From Paracoccus albus (GTDB taxonomy: Bacteria; Pseudomonadota; Alphaproteobacteria; Rhodobacterales; Rhodobacteraceae), in the NCBI RefSeq assembly GCF_027913035.1, contig NZ_CP115775.1:248001-312000 (forward strand): a stretch of 64,000 nt of DNA, read 5' to 3'. Numbering within the stretch: the first letter of the stretch is position 1; the number at the start of each line of letters is the position of its first letter. The notes beneath the pieces are model-generated. The model searched no databases. It saw only the letters and a list, made by a program, of their open reading frames with translations, and was not told the DNA's origin. Positions 26,129 to 35,708 of this stretch are shown here, piece by piece. Both the position numbers and the translations under genes were made by a program.

Positions 26129-27124
26129 ATGGCCCAAGAGTATCAGGACCAGTTTTATTTCATTGATCCCAACAACCCGCCCGACATCGGAACGCCGCTA
26201 TCGCCGGTCAATCTGACCATCACCGACAACAATGATGATGCTAACATCAGCGAGCGGGTCGGTGACGCTATCGACGGTGTCGCGATCAGAAATGTCTATG
26301 ATGGCGACTCAATCGAAGTGCGGCAATCTGATGGAACTATTGTCGAGATAACTGGCGTCACTTTCGTTCTTGAAGACGACCGCGTTGTACTCACGCCCAC
26401 AGATCAGTCAGTTCTGGGTGAGGTGACCTATCAGGATACCACTGGAACCGCGCCAAGCGGTGGCGGAACTGTCGCGACGGATCGCCTCGCGCCGGTTTGT
26501 TTCACATCAGGAACTCTGCTGCTTGGGGAGCAGGGGAATCCCGTCTTGATTGACGAGCTGCGCCCCGGTGACAAGGTGCGGGTTGTCACCTCGAACGAAG
26601 CAGAGGACAAGCCCGTTCGCTGGATCAGCCGTCGCACGATTTTTGCCAGAGATATGGAATCCAATCCGAAACTGCGACCCGTTCGTATATCTGCCGGATC
26701 GCTGGGAAACGGCATCCCGACGCGCGACCTTGTCGTTTCGCGCGAGCACCGGATGATGACCGGTTCCCGCATCGCCAAACGCATGTTCGACACAACCGAG
26801 ATCCTGATTCCCGCAATTCGTCTGACGGAACTTCCGGGCATCTACGTAGATGACGATGCGACAGAGGTTACCTATTTCCATCTTCTCTTCGAAGAACATG
26901 AAATCGTCGTGGCCGAGGGTGCCGCCAGCGAAAGTCTGTTTGTAGGGGCCGAAGCGTTGAAGTCGATCTCTGACGAAGCGCGTGAAGAGCTTCTTACGAT
27001 TTTCCCTGAATTCGGCAGCGGCGAGACCGCTGCAAAGCCCGCCCGTAAGATTCCATCCGCAAAAGAACAGCGAAAGCTTGTTGAGCGACATATCAAGAAT
27101 GGGCTGCCACTTTTCGGCGACTGA
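26129..27124 (+). CDS. Hint domain-containing protein
   Basis: A 331-residue protein of a type frequent in Rhodobacteraceae. Residues 1-120 are acidic and repeat-like with D/N-rich loops, resembling secreted calcium-binding adhesin-like proteins. A Hint (hedgehog/intein) domain starts with C-F-T-S-G-T-L-L near residue 124 and continues through V-V-S-R-E-H-R-M-M and F-H-L-L-F-E-E-H-E-I-V, the block B and F-like motifs. The starter Cys is present, so an autocatalytic acyl shift is possible, but there is no C-terminal extein-like end; processing is unproven. No N-terminal signal peptide is seen, so a type I secretion route is possible but not shown. Confidence 0.85.
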   Translation: MAQEYQDQFYFIDPNNPPDIGTPLSPVNLTITDNNDDANISERVGDAIDGVAIRNVYDGDSIEVRQSDGTIVEITGVTFVLEDDRVVLTPTDQSVLGEVTYQDTTGTAPSGGGTVATDRLAPVCFTSGTLLLGEQGNPVLIDELRPGDKVRVVTSNEAEDKPVRWISRRTIFARDMESNPKLRPVRISAGSLGNGIPTRDLVVSREHRMMTGSRIAKRMFDTTEILIPAIRLTELPGIYVDDDATEVTYFHLLFEEHEIVVAEGAASESLFVGAEALKSISDEAREELLTIFPEFGSGETAAKPARKIPSAKEQRKLVERHIKNGLPLFGD

Positions 27125-27205
27125 ACCACGATCAGTCGTTCGGAACCGGCCAACTGCTACTGCCGCGCTGCCCGGATTGCGCCCCGCTACACGTCTTTAT
27201 CGGAC

Positions 27206-27234
27206 AAAAAAACAGGCGGCCCAAAGGCCACCTG
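27206..27234 (-). terminator. Rho-independent terminator of glnA
   Basis: A 9-bp stem (27213-27221 with 27226-27234, one G-T pair, 4-nt loop) followed on the minus strand by a run of seven T (27206-27212). It stands about 28 nt behind the glnA stop. Confidence 0.88.
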
Positions 27235-27261
27235 TGGATCGTTTGCGGATAATCGCTCGGA

Positions 27262-28668
27262 TCAGACCGAGTAATACATCTGGTACTCAACCGGGTGCGG
27301 CGTATGCTCGTAGGCATAAACCTCTTCCCATTTCAGCGCCATGTAGCCTTCCAGCTGACCCCTGGTGAACACGTCGCCGGCCAGCAGGAAGTCCATGTCC
27401 TTTTCAAGCTCTTCCAGGGCTTCACGCAGCGAGCCGCAGACGGTCGGGATCTCTGCCAGCTCTTCGGGCGGCAGGTCGTACAGGTCCTTGTCCGATGCCG
27501 GGCCGGGGTCGATCTTGTTCTTGATGCCGTCCAGACCCGCCATCAGCAGGGCAGCAAAGCACAGATACGGGTTCGCAGCCGGGTCGGGGAACCGCGCCTC
27601 GACCCGCTTGGCTTTCGGGCTTTCGGTCCACGGAATCCGCACGCAGCCGGACCGGTTGCGCGCAGAATAAGCCCGCAGAACCGGGGCTTCGAAGCCGGGG
27701 ATCAGGCGCTTGTAGCTGTTGGTTGATGGGTTGGTCAGCGCGTTCAGCGCCTTCGCGTGTTTCAGCACACCGCCAATGAAATACAGCGCTTCTTGTGACA
27801 GATCGGCATATTTGTCGCCCGCGAAAAGCGGCTTGCCGTCCTTCCAGATGGACATGTTCACATGCATGCCGGAGCCATTGTCGCCCTTCATCGGCTTCGG
27901 CATGAAAGTCGCCGTCTTGCCGTAGGCATCAGCCACGTTGTGAATGATGTATTTGTATTTTTGAAGGTTGTCGGCCTGCTCGGTCAGGGTACCAAAGATC
28001 AGCCCCAGCTCGTGCTGCGCAGTGGCAACCTCGTGATGGTGTTTGTCGACCTTCATGCCGACGCGCTTCATCGTCGACAGCATTTCGCCGCGGATGTCCT
28101 GGGCCGCATCAATCGGGTTGACCGGGAAGTAGCCACCTTTGTGGCCTGCGCGATGGCCAAGGTTGCCATCCTCATAGCCCGTATCGGTGTTCCATGCGGC
28201 ATCGACCGAATCGATCTGATAACCGACTTTCTGCGGCGTGACCGAATAGCGCACGTCGTCGAACAGGAAGAACTCAGCCTCGGGTCCCCAATAGGAAACA
28301 TCGCCGATACCAGTCGATTTCAGATAGGCCTCTGCCTTGACTGCCGTGCCGCGCGGGTCACGGGCGTAGGGCTCGCCGGTGTCGGGTTCGACCACGTTGC
28401 AGTGAATGCAAAGTGTTTTTTCTGCATAAAACGGGTCGATATAGGCCGATGTCGTGTCGGGCATCAGTTTCATGTCCGACTGGTCGATCGACTTCCAGCC
28501 AGCAATGGATGAGCCATCGAACATGAAGCCCTCTTCGAAGAAATCTTCGTCGATGAGGTCCACGACAAGCGTGACGTGCTGCAATTTGCCCTTTGGGTCG
28601 GTGAAGCGGATGTCGACATATTCGACGTCCTCATTCTTCATCAGTTCGAGGACTTCTTTGACTTTCAT
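27262..28668 (-). CDS. glnA: Glutamine synthetase type I
   Basis: A 468-residue GlnA that forms the cytoplasmic dodecamer making glutamine from glutamate, ammonia and ATP. Present are the beta-Grasp N-domain, the F-D-G-S-S-I-A-G-W segment near residue 50, the ATP-site N-G-S-G-M-H-V-N-M near 266, the N-R-S-G-C-V-R-I-P glutamate-site segment, and Tyr397 in D-L-Y-D-L-P-P-E-E, the adenylylation site. Regulation by GlnE adenylylation is therefore expected. It is 88 nt downstream of glnB in the same direction, the usual glnB-glnA arrangement in alphaproteobacteria. Confidence 0.98.
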   Translation of the reverse strand: MKVKEVLELMKNEDVEYVDIRFTDPKGKLQHVTLVVDLIDEDFFEEGFMFDGSSIAGWKSIDQSDMKLMPDTTSAYIDPFYAEKTLCIHCNVVEPDTGEPYARDPRGTAVKAEAYLKSTGIGDVSYWGPEAEFFLFDDVRYSVTPQKVGYQIDSVDAAWNTDTGYEDGNLGHRAGHKGGYFPVNPIDAAQDIRGEMLSTMKRVGMKVDKHHHEVATAQHELGLIFGTLTEQADNLQKYKYIIHNVADAYGKTATFMPKPMKGDNGSGMHVNMSIWKDGKPLFAGDKYADLSQEALYFIGGVLKHAKALNALTNPSTNSYKRLIPGFEAPVLRAYSARNRSGCVRIPWTESPKAKRVEARFPDPAANPYLCFAALLMAGLDGIKNKIDPGPASDKDLYDLPPEELAEIPTVCGSLREALEELEKDMDFLLAGDVFTRGQLEGYMALKWEEVYAYEHTPHPVEYQMYYSV

Positions 28669-28756
28669 GGAGCCTTTCCTTCTTCAGGGCGGAACCGGCC
28701 ACAGCCGGTCCCAGAGAAATTTTGTAATGAATGCGTCGCCGTATCAGACAGCGGCC

Positions 28757-29161
<405 letters not shown>

Positions 29162-29244
29162 TCAGCGTAATATGCAGGCGTTTGGCACCCGAATAGCGAC
29201 CGAATAGATTAAATAATGCGCATATTGCCTAAAAAATAGACATA

Positions 29245-29646
29245 TCACCATTGCGCGATCTGTCGGTCAATCTTCAGAAACCCCTCTCTCCAAGCGGGCA
29301 CAGGATATTCATCCGGCCAGTATTCGGTTTGCCGCAGGATCAGATTCCCACTGATTTCGTGAAAGGTGATGGCATGGGTCGCGATTTCAAGCGGTTCATG
29401 GGTGATGCGCGTGTCGGTCACGACCCGGTTGCCGTCTGCGACGAGCGATATTTCCTCGAATCGCCAATCGCCGCGACCGGGAAAGGCGTTGTTGACCGCA
29501 GCGTATTCCGCGGGTCCACGGATAACTTCGCCGGTTTGCGGCCATGAGCCTATATAGTCGGGTGAAAGCCATTCCCGCGCGGCCATATCAAAGTCATTGC
29601 TTTGCATGGAGGCCCAGAAGGCGCGAACGATATCAGTGCTATTCAT
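29245..29646 (-). CDS. Nuclear transport factor 2/SnoaL-like family protein
   Basis: A 133-residue single-domain protein with the alpha+beta-barrel pattern of the NTF2/SnoaL group: helix-rich start I-V-R-A-F-W-A-S-M, then W-L-S-P-D-Y-I-G, G-P-A-E-Y-A, and terminal strands including E-Y-W-P-D. Conserved aromatic and acidic positions suggest a small-molecule pocket but no specific enzyme can be named. It is a lone gene between tig and glnB, all on the minus strand. Confidence 0.75.
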   Translation of the reverse strand: MNSTDIVRAFWASMQSNDFDMAAREWLSPDYIGSWPQTGEVIRGPAEYAAVNNAFPGRGDWRFEEISLVADGNRVVTDTRITHEPLEIATHAITFHEISGNLILRQTEYWPDEYPVPAWREGFLKIDRQIAQW

Positions 29647-29663
29647 GGCTTTCCTTCCTGGAC

Positions 29664-29694
29664 AAAAAAAAGCCGCGACCTTTCGGGCGCGGCT
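29664..29694 (-). terminator. Rho-independent terminator upstream of tig strand end
   Basis: AGCCGCG at 29671-29677 pairs with CGCGGCT at 29688-29694, followed on the minus strand by seven T (29664-29670). It lies about 25 nt behind the tig stop. Confidence 0.9.
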
Positions 29695-29718
29695 TTCATC
29701 ATTGGCTTCTCGTCGTGC

Positions 29719-31053
29719 TCAAAGCTCGTCGAGAGCTTCGACAGCCTTTTCGAGATCCTCTTTCGAGACCTCCTTGTCTTTCACCTTTGCCTGCTCAGCA
29801 ATGTGATCGACAACCTTGTCTTCGAAGATCGGCGCACGCAGCTGTTGCTGTGCCTGCGCGTTTTGTTGAATGAACTCGAAGAACTGACGCTCCTGACCCG
29901 GGAACTGGCGGGCCTGATTCATGACGGCCTGCGTGAATTCCTGATCCGAAACCTGCACTTCAGCCTTCTGACCGATCTCGGCCAGCAGCAGGCCAAGGCG
30001 CACGCGGCGTTCGGCCAGCTTCTTGTGCTCTTCGGTCGGTTCGATCTCGCCATGGTCATGGCCGTGATCATCCGGATTCTCTTCATGGTAAAGCTGGTGG
30101 GCGATCTGACCGGCTTCGGCTTCGACCAGAACTTCCGGAAGATCAAACTTGACCTGCTTGTCCAGCTGATCCAGCAGCGCACGCTTCATGACAGCGCGGC
30201 TTGCGCCTTTATATTCGCCTTCCAGACGCTCTGCGATCTGTTCTTTCAGCTTGTCGAGCGATTCTGCGCCGAAACGCTTCGCGAGCTCGTCGTCGATCTT
30301 GGCGTCGACAGGCTTTTTGACAGCCTTGACCGTCGTCGCAAAGACAGCATCTTTGCCCGCAAGTGCTTCATGTCCGTAGTCGTCGGGGAACTTCACGTTC
30401 ACTTCGACTTCGTCGCCAGCTTTTGCGCCGGTCAGCTGATCCTCGAATCCGGGGATGAAGCTGCCTGAACCCAGAACCAGCGGATAGTCTTCGGCGGTGC
30501 CACCTTCGAAGAGTTCGCCGTCGACCGAGCCTTTGAAGTCGATCACGACCTGATCGTCCTTGGCGGCCTTGGAGCCCTTTTTCTTATCCTCATAGGAGGT
30601 CGCGTTCTTGGCCAGACCTTCCAGAGCTTCGGTGACTGCCGCATCTTCCGCCTTCACGACAAGCCGCTCTAGATCCAGCTTGGACAGATCGACTTCGGGG
30701 ATTTCCGGCAGAATTTCGTAGGAAACGTTGACGACGACATCATCGCCTTCCTTCCAGTTCTCACCATCGGCCATTTCGACCTTCGGCTGAACGGCGGGGC
30801 GGTCGCCGGATTTTTCCATATGCTCACGCAGCGCGCCGTCGATGGAATCCTGCATGGCATCGCCCATCACGCGGGGGCCGAACTGCTTTTTCAGCATCGC
30901 CATCGGCACCTTGCCCTTGCGGAAGCCCTTCATTTCCACTTCGGGCTGCGCTTCCTTCAGCTTCTGATCGACCATAGCGGCCAGATCCGAAGCGGGGAGG
31001 GTCAGTTGGTAGCCGCGCTTGAGGCCTTCGTTCTGGGTCTCTGTGACCTGCAT
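29719..31053 (-). CDS. tig: Trigger factor (ribosome-associated peptidyl-prolyl isomerase chaperone)
   Basis: A 444-residue trigger factor. The ribosome-binding loop G-F-R-K-G-K-V-P is near residue 43. The FKBP-type PPIase domain follows (about 150-245, with D-F-K-G-S-V-D-G and [10 protein letters not shown]), then the helical C-terminal arms. The ATG at 31053 (M-Q-V-T-E-T) has AAGGA upstream; the longer open frame to 31098 runs into the tRNA-Leu gene and is not used. It is read just downstream of tRNA-Leu on the same strand. Confidence 0.97.
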   Translation of the reverse strand: MQVTETQNEGLKRGYQLTLPASDLAAMVDQKLKEAQPEVEMKGFRKGKVPMAMLKKQFGPRVMGDAMQDSIDGALREHMEKSGDRPAVQPKVEMADGENWKEGDDVVVNVSYEILPEIPEVDLSKLDLERLVVKAEDAAVTEALEGLAKNATSYEDKKKGSKAAKDDQVVIDFKGSVDGELFEGGTAEDYPLVLGSGSFIPGFEDQLTGAKAGDEVEVNVKFPDDYGHEALAGKDAVFATTVKAVKKPVDAKIDDELAKRFGAESLDKLKEQIAERLEGEYKGASRAVMKRALLDQLDKQVKFDLPEVLVEAEAGQIAHQLYHEENPDDHGHDHGEIEPTEEHKKLAERRVRLGLLLAEIGQKAEVQVSDQEFTQAVMNQARQFPGQERQFFEFIQQNAQAQQQLRAPIFEDKVVDHIAEQAKVKDKEVSKEDLEKAVEALDEL

Positions 31054-31068
31054 GTCATATCCTTCGTA

Positions 31069-31153
31069 TGGTGCGGGTGGAGGGACTTGAACCCCCACGC
31101 CTTGCGGCGCCAGAACCTAAATCTGGTGCGTCTACCAATTTCGCCACACCCGC
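31069..31153 (-). tRNA. tRNA-Leu (anticodon UAG)
   Basis: Read on the minus strand, the sequence begins GCGGGTGTGGCGAAATTGG and folds as a class II tRNA with a 7-bp acceptor stem closing CACCCGC, discriminator A and an encoded CCA. The anticodon stem CCAGA/TCTGG holds loop TTTAGGT, giving UAG. A long variable arm is present and the T-loop is GGTTCAAGTCC-like. Total 85 nt including CCA. It lies 15 nt upstream of the tig start. Confidence 0.96.
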
Positions 31154-31450
31154 ATTGTCCAGTGGCGGCGCCAGCTGGCCCGCCACGAAAATCCGCGCCG
31201 TTCTATCAAAGCACTGCACGGGGTGCGAGGGGAAAATCACGCCCAACCGCAAAGGATAGCAGGTATTTGCTTGGGCAGATCGTCCGCTTTCACAGAGAGC
31301 GGCTGGCTCTGAGTGGATATGGGCGGGATTTGGGCGGCATCAAGGGCGCTGCACCGCCGCTGCCCGTGCAGCCAGCGACCGAAAGTATATTTCCGTCATC
31401 GTATTCTGCACCAACGTGCTTCAACATCGAATCGCCTGTTCAGATCGCGC

Positions 31451-32512
31451 TCATGCTTTCTGAGGTTCACCGCGAAGGGCGCGCAGATGTCGTTCGGCTA
31501 CCGAATTCACCTCTGCCCCGACCAGGATCACGATTGCGGAAATCCACAGCCACATCATCAGAACGATTACCGCGCCTAGCGTGCCGTAGGTTTCGTTATA
31601 ATTCGCGAAATTTGCCGCATACCATGAAAACAAGGCCGAAGTGCCGACCAGACCTATTGTCGCAATCAGCGCACCGGGTGAGACCCAACTGAAATGCGCA
31701 TCGTTCCGGCTTGGACCCCAGCGATACAGCAGGCTGATCGCCAACATCAGCACGGCAAACATGATCGGCCAGCGGATGGCAGAGACAAAGCCTCTAGTCT
31801 CCTCTGGCAGGGGCAGCCAGTTCAGGACCGCAGGCAAAACGGCGATGGTCCCGATCAGGGCGATCAGCAGGAAGATGGCACCGATGGTCATCGCCAGAGA
31901 GACGAGATTAAGCTTGATGAAGCCACGCTCTTCCTTCTGGAACCACGCGACGTTCAACGCGTCCATCAGCGCCTTCATGCCGCCATTCGCAGACCAAAGC
32001 GTTGCAAGCAGGCCCGCGATACCCGCAAATGACAAGGCAGTCCCGGGAGAGCTTACGATGGATTCGACCTGACCGCGAATGATGTCGAGGGCAGAGGGTG
32101 GGATGAACTCTGCCATATTATCAAGTTGTTCGCTGATGACGGCAGGGTCGGCGACAAGTCCGAATATGGATACCAAAGCTGTGATGGCGGGAAATAAAGC
32201 CAGCAATCCGAAGAATGTGACGCCGCCCGCGACAGAGGTGACGCGATCCTCTCCGATCTCGCTTACTGTGCCTTTCAGCACAGCCACCCATTCCTTGGGC
32301 TTCAACCCCCAGGCGGAGTTTGGCGGGTTTGCGCGAGGGCGCGGAAGCGGGTCATCTTCTTGATGACCCTTGCCAGACCTATCCGATCTGTTTTCGTCCG
32401 CGTCTGTTCCCTCATGGCGATTTTCTTCGCCGATCTCGTACCGCTTGCGAATTTCTTCCGGCAGCGGGTCGAAGATGGCTTCGGACACGCTTCTTTCAGG
32501 AGGTCTCGCCAT
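31451..32512 (-). CDS. YihY/BrkB family membrane protein
   Basis: A 353-residue protein with a hydrophilic, acidic N-terminal extension of about 90 residues and then six membrane segments of the YihY/virulence factor BrkB family. Family marks are A-G-G-V-T-F-F-G-L-L-A-L-F-P near residue 93, S-A-N-G-G-M-K-A-L near 170, and the late Y-G-T-L-G-A-V-I-V-L-M-M-W-L-W. The old RNase BN label for this family is wrong. Function is unknown; transport or envelope integrity are suggested for relatives. The next gene upstream, at 32516-33172, ends 3 nt before this start, so the two form a pair. Confidence 0.85.
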   Translation of the reverse strand: MARPPERSVSEAIFDPLPEEIRKRYEIGEENRHEGTDADENRSDRSGKGHQEDDPLPRPRANPPNSAWGLKPKEWVAVLKGTVSEIGEDRVTSVAGGVTFFGLLALFPAITALVSIFGLVADPAVISEQLDNMAEFIPPSALDIIRGQVESIVSSPGTALSFAGIAGLLATLWSANGGMKALMDALNVAWFQKEERGFIKLNLVSLAMTIGAIFLLIALIGTIAVLPAVLNWLPLPEETRGFVSAIRWPIMFAVLMLAISLLYRWGPSRNDAHFSWVSPGALIATIGLVGTSALFSWYAANFANYNETYGTLGAVIVLMMWLWISAIVILVGAEVNSVAERHLRALRGEPQKA

Positions 32513-32515
32513 AGA

Positions 32516-33172
32516 TCAAAGGTTCCGCATGCGCCGGTCTTCGTCGCTCATCTCTGCCTTGGTGTAACGGGCGGTGCTATCGTCCGATGCCGGTGAGCGC
32601 TTCGGATCGTCCGAACTGCGCGTTCCCAGGAACTCCTGCAACCGATCAGCGGCGTCACTGAAGTTGCGCATGATTTCGTCGCTGTTGGCGGACACGGTCC
32701 TGAACCCCTCAAGCGCGGTTCCTGCCGCCCCGATCAGCGCGACGATGTTGCGGGCAGCGCTACCAATTCCATCGCCAAACCCTTCAGATTGTTGCGCACG
32801 CCTGCGACGAGCGCGTTGGGCCGCTGCCCTTATCTCAGCCGCCTGGTCATCGTAGTCAATGAAATCTGCGTTGGCGCGGGCGCGCATCCGGGCACGCCGC
32901 TGCGGCCCCATCGAGGCATAACGCGGCGCGTGACGGGGACGCGGACCCTGTACGGGGCGCGGGCGGTCTTCTTCGCTGTCGCCGGAAACCGCGCCAGCAG
33001 CCGCGCGCGCGGCAAGTGCACCGACGGTCAGCGCAAGACCGACTCCGCCCCAGATCAACAGTGTCGATCGTAGGTCCTTGGGCGGCGGCGCGTCGTCAGC
33101 AGGAATATGGCCTTCGGGAACCGGACGCGGTCCATGTGGTGTATTGGTGGTCACATCAGCAAAGCGAGACAT
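32516..33172 (-). CDS. Hypothetical membrane-anchored protein
   Basis: A 218-residue protein with one membrane segment near residues 37-60 (L-I-W-G-G-V-G-L-A-L-T-V-G-A-L), an Arg/Pro-rich linker around 68-130 and a helical C-terminal part with a hydrophobic patch near 138-155. No enzymatic motif is seen. It ends 3 nt before the yihY-like gene and probably shares its transcript. A similar pairing occurs in related Rhodobacteraceae as far as I recall, but no family name is offered. Confidence 0.65.
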   Translation of the reverse strand: MSRFADVTTNTPHGPRPVPEGHIPADDAPPPKDLRSTLLIWGGVGLALTVGALAARAAAGAVSGDSEEDRPRPVQGPRPRHAPRYASMGPQRRARMRARANADFIDYDDQAAEIRAAAQRARRRRAQQSEGFGDGIGSAARNIVALIGAAGTALEGFRTVSANSDEIMRNFSDAADRLQEFLGTRSSDDPKRSPASDDSTARYTKAEMSDEDRRMRNL

Positions 33173-33329
33173 GGTTCGGTCCCTTTCCCTTTCAAATCGG
33201 AGTTACTTGCAAAACGAGCGGCAGCGCAGTTTCGTTCCAGTTTATCCGATGTAGAAATGCTAATCGCGCCGGATATTTCGGTCGACGGAGGTTGCCAACC
33301 CGATCCGGGCGGGGCTGCCCCGCTCAACG

Positions 33330-33357
33330 AAAAACCGCGCCGATCTGATCGGCGCGG
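33330..33357 (-). terminator. Rho-independent terminator of the rpsF-rpsR-rplI operon
   Basis: A near-perfect palindrome (CCGCGCCGATC at 33335-33345 with GATCGGCGCGG at 33347-33357) followed on the minus strand by five T at 33330-33334. It is about 30 nt behind the rplI stop. Confidence 0.85.
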
Positions 33358-33386
33358 TCCCAATTTTTGCGATGAAGGCGTTGCGC

Positions 33387-33998
33387 TTATTCGCCGGCAG
33401 CAGCCGTCGCTTCCGAGCCCTGATCGTCGTCTTCATCACGCGAAGCTGACCCGATATCATCGAACAGTTCCGAGATTTCGAATTCGGCAGCAGCGTCTTC
33501 TTCCGCGGCCAGATCCTGAATCGACTTGCCAGCGGCCTGAAGCTCTGCTTCTTCGTTCGAGCGGGCGACGTTCAGCGTAATCTCGGCCTCGACTTCCGGG
33601 TGAAGGACGACCTTGATCTTGTGCAGACCAAGCTCCTTGATCGGTGCGCCAAGAACCACTTGCTTGCGGTCGACCTCATGACCGGCTTCGTTTGCTGCGT
33701 CTGCGGCGTCACGCGGGGTGACCGAACCATACAGCGCGCCAGCATCGGATGCCGACCGGATGACGATGAAGGTTTCGCCGTCAAGCTTGTCAGCGAATTT
33801 CTGAGCGTCGGCCTTCGATTCGTCGTTTTTCGCGACGAGCGCGGCTTTTTGCGCTTCAAACGCGGCGACATTGGCGTCAGAGGCACGCAGTGCCTTTCCC
33901 TGCGGCAGCAGGAAATTGCGGGCGTAACCTTCCTTGACCTTCACCACGTCGCCCATGGCGCCGAGCTTGGCCACGCGTTCCAGCAGGATGACTTGCAT
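33387..33998 (-). CDS. rplI: 50S ribosomal protein L9
   Basis: A 203-residue L9. The N-terminal rRNA-binding domain is canonical (M-Q-V-I-L-L-E-R-V, then [13 protein letters not shown] near 26-38). The central helix and C-terminal domain follow, and the tail after residue 150 is long and acidic ([16 protein letters not shown]), as usual in Rhodobacterales but absent from the 149-residue E. coli protein. Third gene of the rpsF-rpsR-rplI operon, 12 nt after rpsR. Confidence 0.97.
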   Translation of the reverse strand: MQVILLERVAKLGAMGDVVKVKEGYARNFLLPQGKALRASDANVAAFEAQKAALVAKNDESKADAQKFADKLDGETFIVIRSASDAGALYGSVTPRDAADAANEAGHEVDRKQVVLGAPIKELGLHKIKVVLHPEVEAEITLNVARSNEEAELQAAGKSIQDLAAEEDAAAEFEISELFDDIGSASRDEDDDQGSEATAAAGE

Positions 33999-34010
33999 GG
34001 GTCTTCCTCC

Positions 34011-34238
34011 TTATTTCACAACGTATGGCAGCAGTGCCAGAAAGCGCGCGCGCTTGATGGCCTGTGCCAGCTTACGCTGGTTCTTTGCCGAAACCGCGGT
34101 GATGCGCGACGGCACAATTTTGCCGCGTTCGCTGATATAGCGCTGCAGCAGGCGGGTGTCTTTATAGTCGATCTTGGGGGCGTTATCGCCACCGAACGGA
34201 TCGACCTTACGACGACGGAAAAACGGTTTGTTCGCCAT
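34011..34238 (-). CDS. rpsR: 30S ribosomal protein S18
   Basis: A 75-residue S18 with the typical basic N-terminus (K-P-F-F-R-R-R-K), the [13 protein letters not shown] core and the C-terminal [10 protein letters not shown]. It binds 16S rRNA together with S6, whose gene lies 12 nt upstream. The S6-S18 complex is the likely ligand of the leader described at 34660-34709. Confidence 0.97.
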   Translation of the reverse strand: MANKPFFRRRKVDPFGGDNAPKIDYKDTRLLQRYISERGKIVPSRITAVSAKNQRKLAQAIKRARFLALLPYVVK

Positions 34239-34250
34239 ATCTCGATCTCC

Positions 34251-34616
34251 TTAGTTGTCGCGGTCGCGACGCTCGCGGCGTTCGCCACGCTCTTCGCGTT
34301 TCTGCATCTGAACCGACGGACCTTCTTCGTGGGCGTCGACCTTGATCGACATCACACGCATCACGTCGTCATGCAGGCGGGCCAGACGTTCCATTTCCTG
34401 CACTGCGGCCGAAGGCGCATCGGTGCGCAGGAAGGCATAGTGGCCCTTGCGGTTCTTGTTGATCTTGTAGGCGAGGGTGCGCACACCCCAGTATTCGCTG
34501 TCGATCACCTTGCCGCCATTATCGGCCAGCACGGTGGAAAAATGTTCGATCAGCCCTTCGGCCTGCGTATTCGACAGGTCCTGACGGGCGATCATCACAT
34601 GCTCATAAAACGGCAT
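34251..34616 (-). CDS. rpsF: 30S ribosomal protein S6
   Basis: A 121-residue S6 beginning M-P-F-Y-E-H-V-M-I-A-R, with Y-W-G-V-R-T-L-A-Y-K-I-N-K-N near residue 43-56 and the G-H-Y-A-F-L strand. The C-terminus is extended by an Arg/Glu-rich tail (E-R-G-E-R-R-E-R-R), common in alphaproteobacteria. First gene of the operon; a promoter and a structured leader lie just upstream. Confidence 0.97.
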   Translation of the reverse strand: MPFYEHVMIARQDLSNTQAEGLIEHFSTVLADNGGKVIDSEYWGVRTLAYKINKNRKGHYAFLRTDAPSAAVQEMERLARLHDDVMRVMSIKVDAHEEGPSVQMQKREERGERRERRDRDN

Positions 34617-34659
34617 GTCAGACCTTTCAGTTTCAAGGCGGCTTCAACGGCGGGAAAAC

Positions 34660-34709
34660 CCTTCCACGCCCCGCCACGAGGGGCCTGCCGGTTTCGCGAT
34701 TGCGGAAGG
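34660..34709 (-). ncRNA. Candidate S6:S18 autoregulatory leader
   Basis: In the rpsF leader, read on the minus strand, CCTTCC (34704-34709) can pair with GGAAGG (34660-34665), and inside it GCCCC (34680-34684) pairs with GGGGC (34668-34672). The bulged side carries A-C-C-G-G, so it offers the unpaired CCG that the known S6:S18 motif presents to the protein pair. The position, about 45 nt before the rpsF start, fits feedback control. The fold was made by eye; the exact motif match is not verified. Confidence 0.45.
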
Positions 34710-34716
34710 ATAGGGC

Positions 34717-34744
34717 CTTATAGCCGGGGATTCCGCTTTTGCAA
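34717..34744 (-). promoter_or_regulatory. Candidate sigma-70 promoter of rpsF operon
   Basis: On the minus strand TTGCAA (34739-34744) and TATAAG (34717-34722) are separated by 16 nt. The -10 matches the consensus at five of six positions, the -35 at four. Transcription would start near 34708-34711, giving a leader of about 90 nt containing the hairpins at 34660-34709. Confidence 0.5.
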
Positions 34745-34843
34745 GGCGATTCGTGCTTGTGCAGGCGCCAGCTTCACGGCTTCGACAGCCAAGGAACTCT
34801 GCCGGCGGCTGGCCGTTCATTGTGCAGAATGAAGGAGTATTAA

Positions 34844-35569
34844 ATGACCAATCCATTCAAATCACCTGTATCACTGACCGCGTTCATCCTGACCGGTGTC
34901 ATGTCTTTGCCCGCCTTCGCGCAGGATGCGGCAACAGATGATGCGCCCGCGACAGAGGCTCCCGCTACTGAAACGCCCGCTGAGGCAGCTCCGCCTGCCG
35001 ATGGGGGAGGCGATCCGATGCAGCGTCCGGGCAACGACGACACGGTACCGACCGCCGGAACCTACAGCTTCGATCCCGCCCACAGCCAGATCGTCTTTGA
35101 ATATAACCATATGGGCTTTTCGACCTCGCATGGCTTCGTGAACGGGGTGGAGGGTACGCTGAACATCGATCCCGACGACCCCTCCGCCGCGACGGTAGAG
35201 GCGTCCTTCCCGCTCGACGCACTGCGGACGGTGGATGCAGAACTGGATCAGCATGTGATGGGTCCGGATTTCTTCAACGTTACCGGCGAAGTCCCTGTTG
35301 TGACCTTCAAATCCACCAGCGTCGAAGCAGATGGCGATGATGAGGCTCGCGTCACAGGCGATCTGACGCTGAATGGTGTGACCAAGCCCGTCACGCTTGA
35401 AGTGGAGTTTGAGGGTGCTGGCCTTGATCCCATGACCCAGGCAGAAACGGTTGGTTTCAGCGCCGAAGCGGAAATCAAGCGTTCTGACTTTAACCTCGGT
35501 GCGTTTGCGCCTGCGGTCAGCGATGAGGTCGAGTTTGAGATCAACGTCGAAGCGAAGAAAGACGGCTGA
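34844..35569 (+). CDS. YceI family periplasmic protein
   Basis: A 241-residue exported protein. A signal peptide spans about residues 1-27 (ending M-S-L-P-A-F-A-Q). A low-complexity Ala/Thr/Glu/Pro linker follows to about residue 60, then the YceI lipocalin-like domain: Y-S-F-D-P-A-H-S at its start, F-S-T-S-H-G-F-V, and D-F-F-N-V-T-G-E-V-P near 145. YceI proteins bind isoprenoid lipids such as polyprenols; the ligand here is unknown. Monocistronic, ended by the terminator at 35594-35622. Confidence 0.9.
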   Translation: MTNPFKSPVSLTAFILTGVMSLPAFAQDAATDDAPATEAPATETPAEAAPPADGGGDPMQRPGNDDTVPTAGTYSFDPAHSQIVFEYNHMGFSTSHGFVNGVEGTLNIDPDDPSAATVEASFPLDALRTVDAELDQHVMGPDFFNVTGEVPVVTFKSTSVEADGDDEARVTGDLTLNGVTKPVTLEVEFEGAGLDPMTQAETVGFSAEAEIKRSDFNLGAFAPAVSDEVEFEINVEAKKDG

Positions 35570-35593
35570 ACCGCAAAGATGACCAATCTTCGA

Positions 35594-35622
35594 AAGGGGT
35601 CGCGAGATGCGGCCCCTTTTTT
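35594..35622 (+). terminator. Rho-independent terminator of the yceI-like gene
   Basis: AAGGGGTCGC pairs with GCGGCCCCTT (one G-T pair, 5-nt loop), and the 3' arm continues into a run of seven T ending at 35622. It lies about 25 nt behind the stop at 35569. Confidence 0.9.
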
Positions 35623-35708
35623 GTCGGGGGCCAAGGTCCGGAGGCCCTCGTCTTTGTGCCTGTCCGTGCTATGCCGGGTCGCAGAACAGCGCGGCGATAG
35701 GAAGCGGA

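Noticed and set aside
29183..29197. TGGCAC-N5-TAGC, resembling a sigma-54 promoter near glnB
   Set aside because: It points on the plus strand, away from glnB, towards a convergent gene, and the -12 element is imperfect.
31068..31259. Plus-strand ORF of 63 codons over tRNA-Leu
   Set aside because: It is the antisense reading of the tRNA gene, a well-known source of false proteins (G-L-E-P-P type start).
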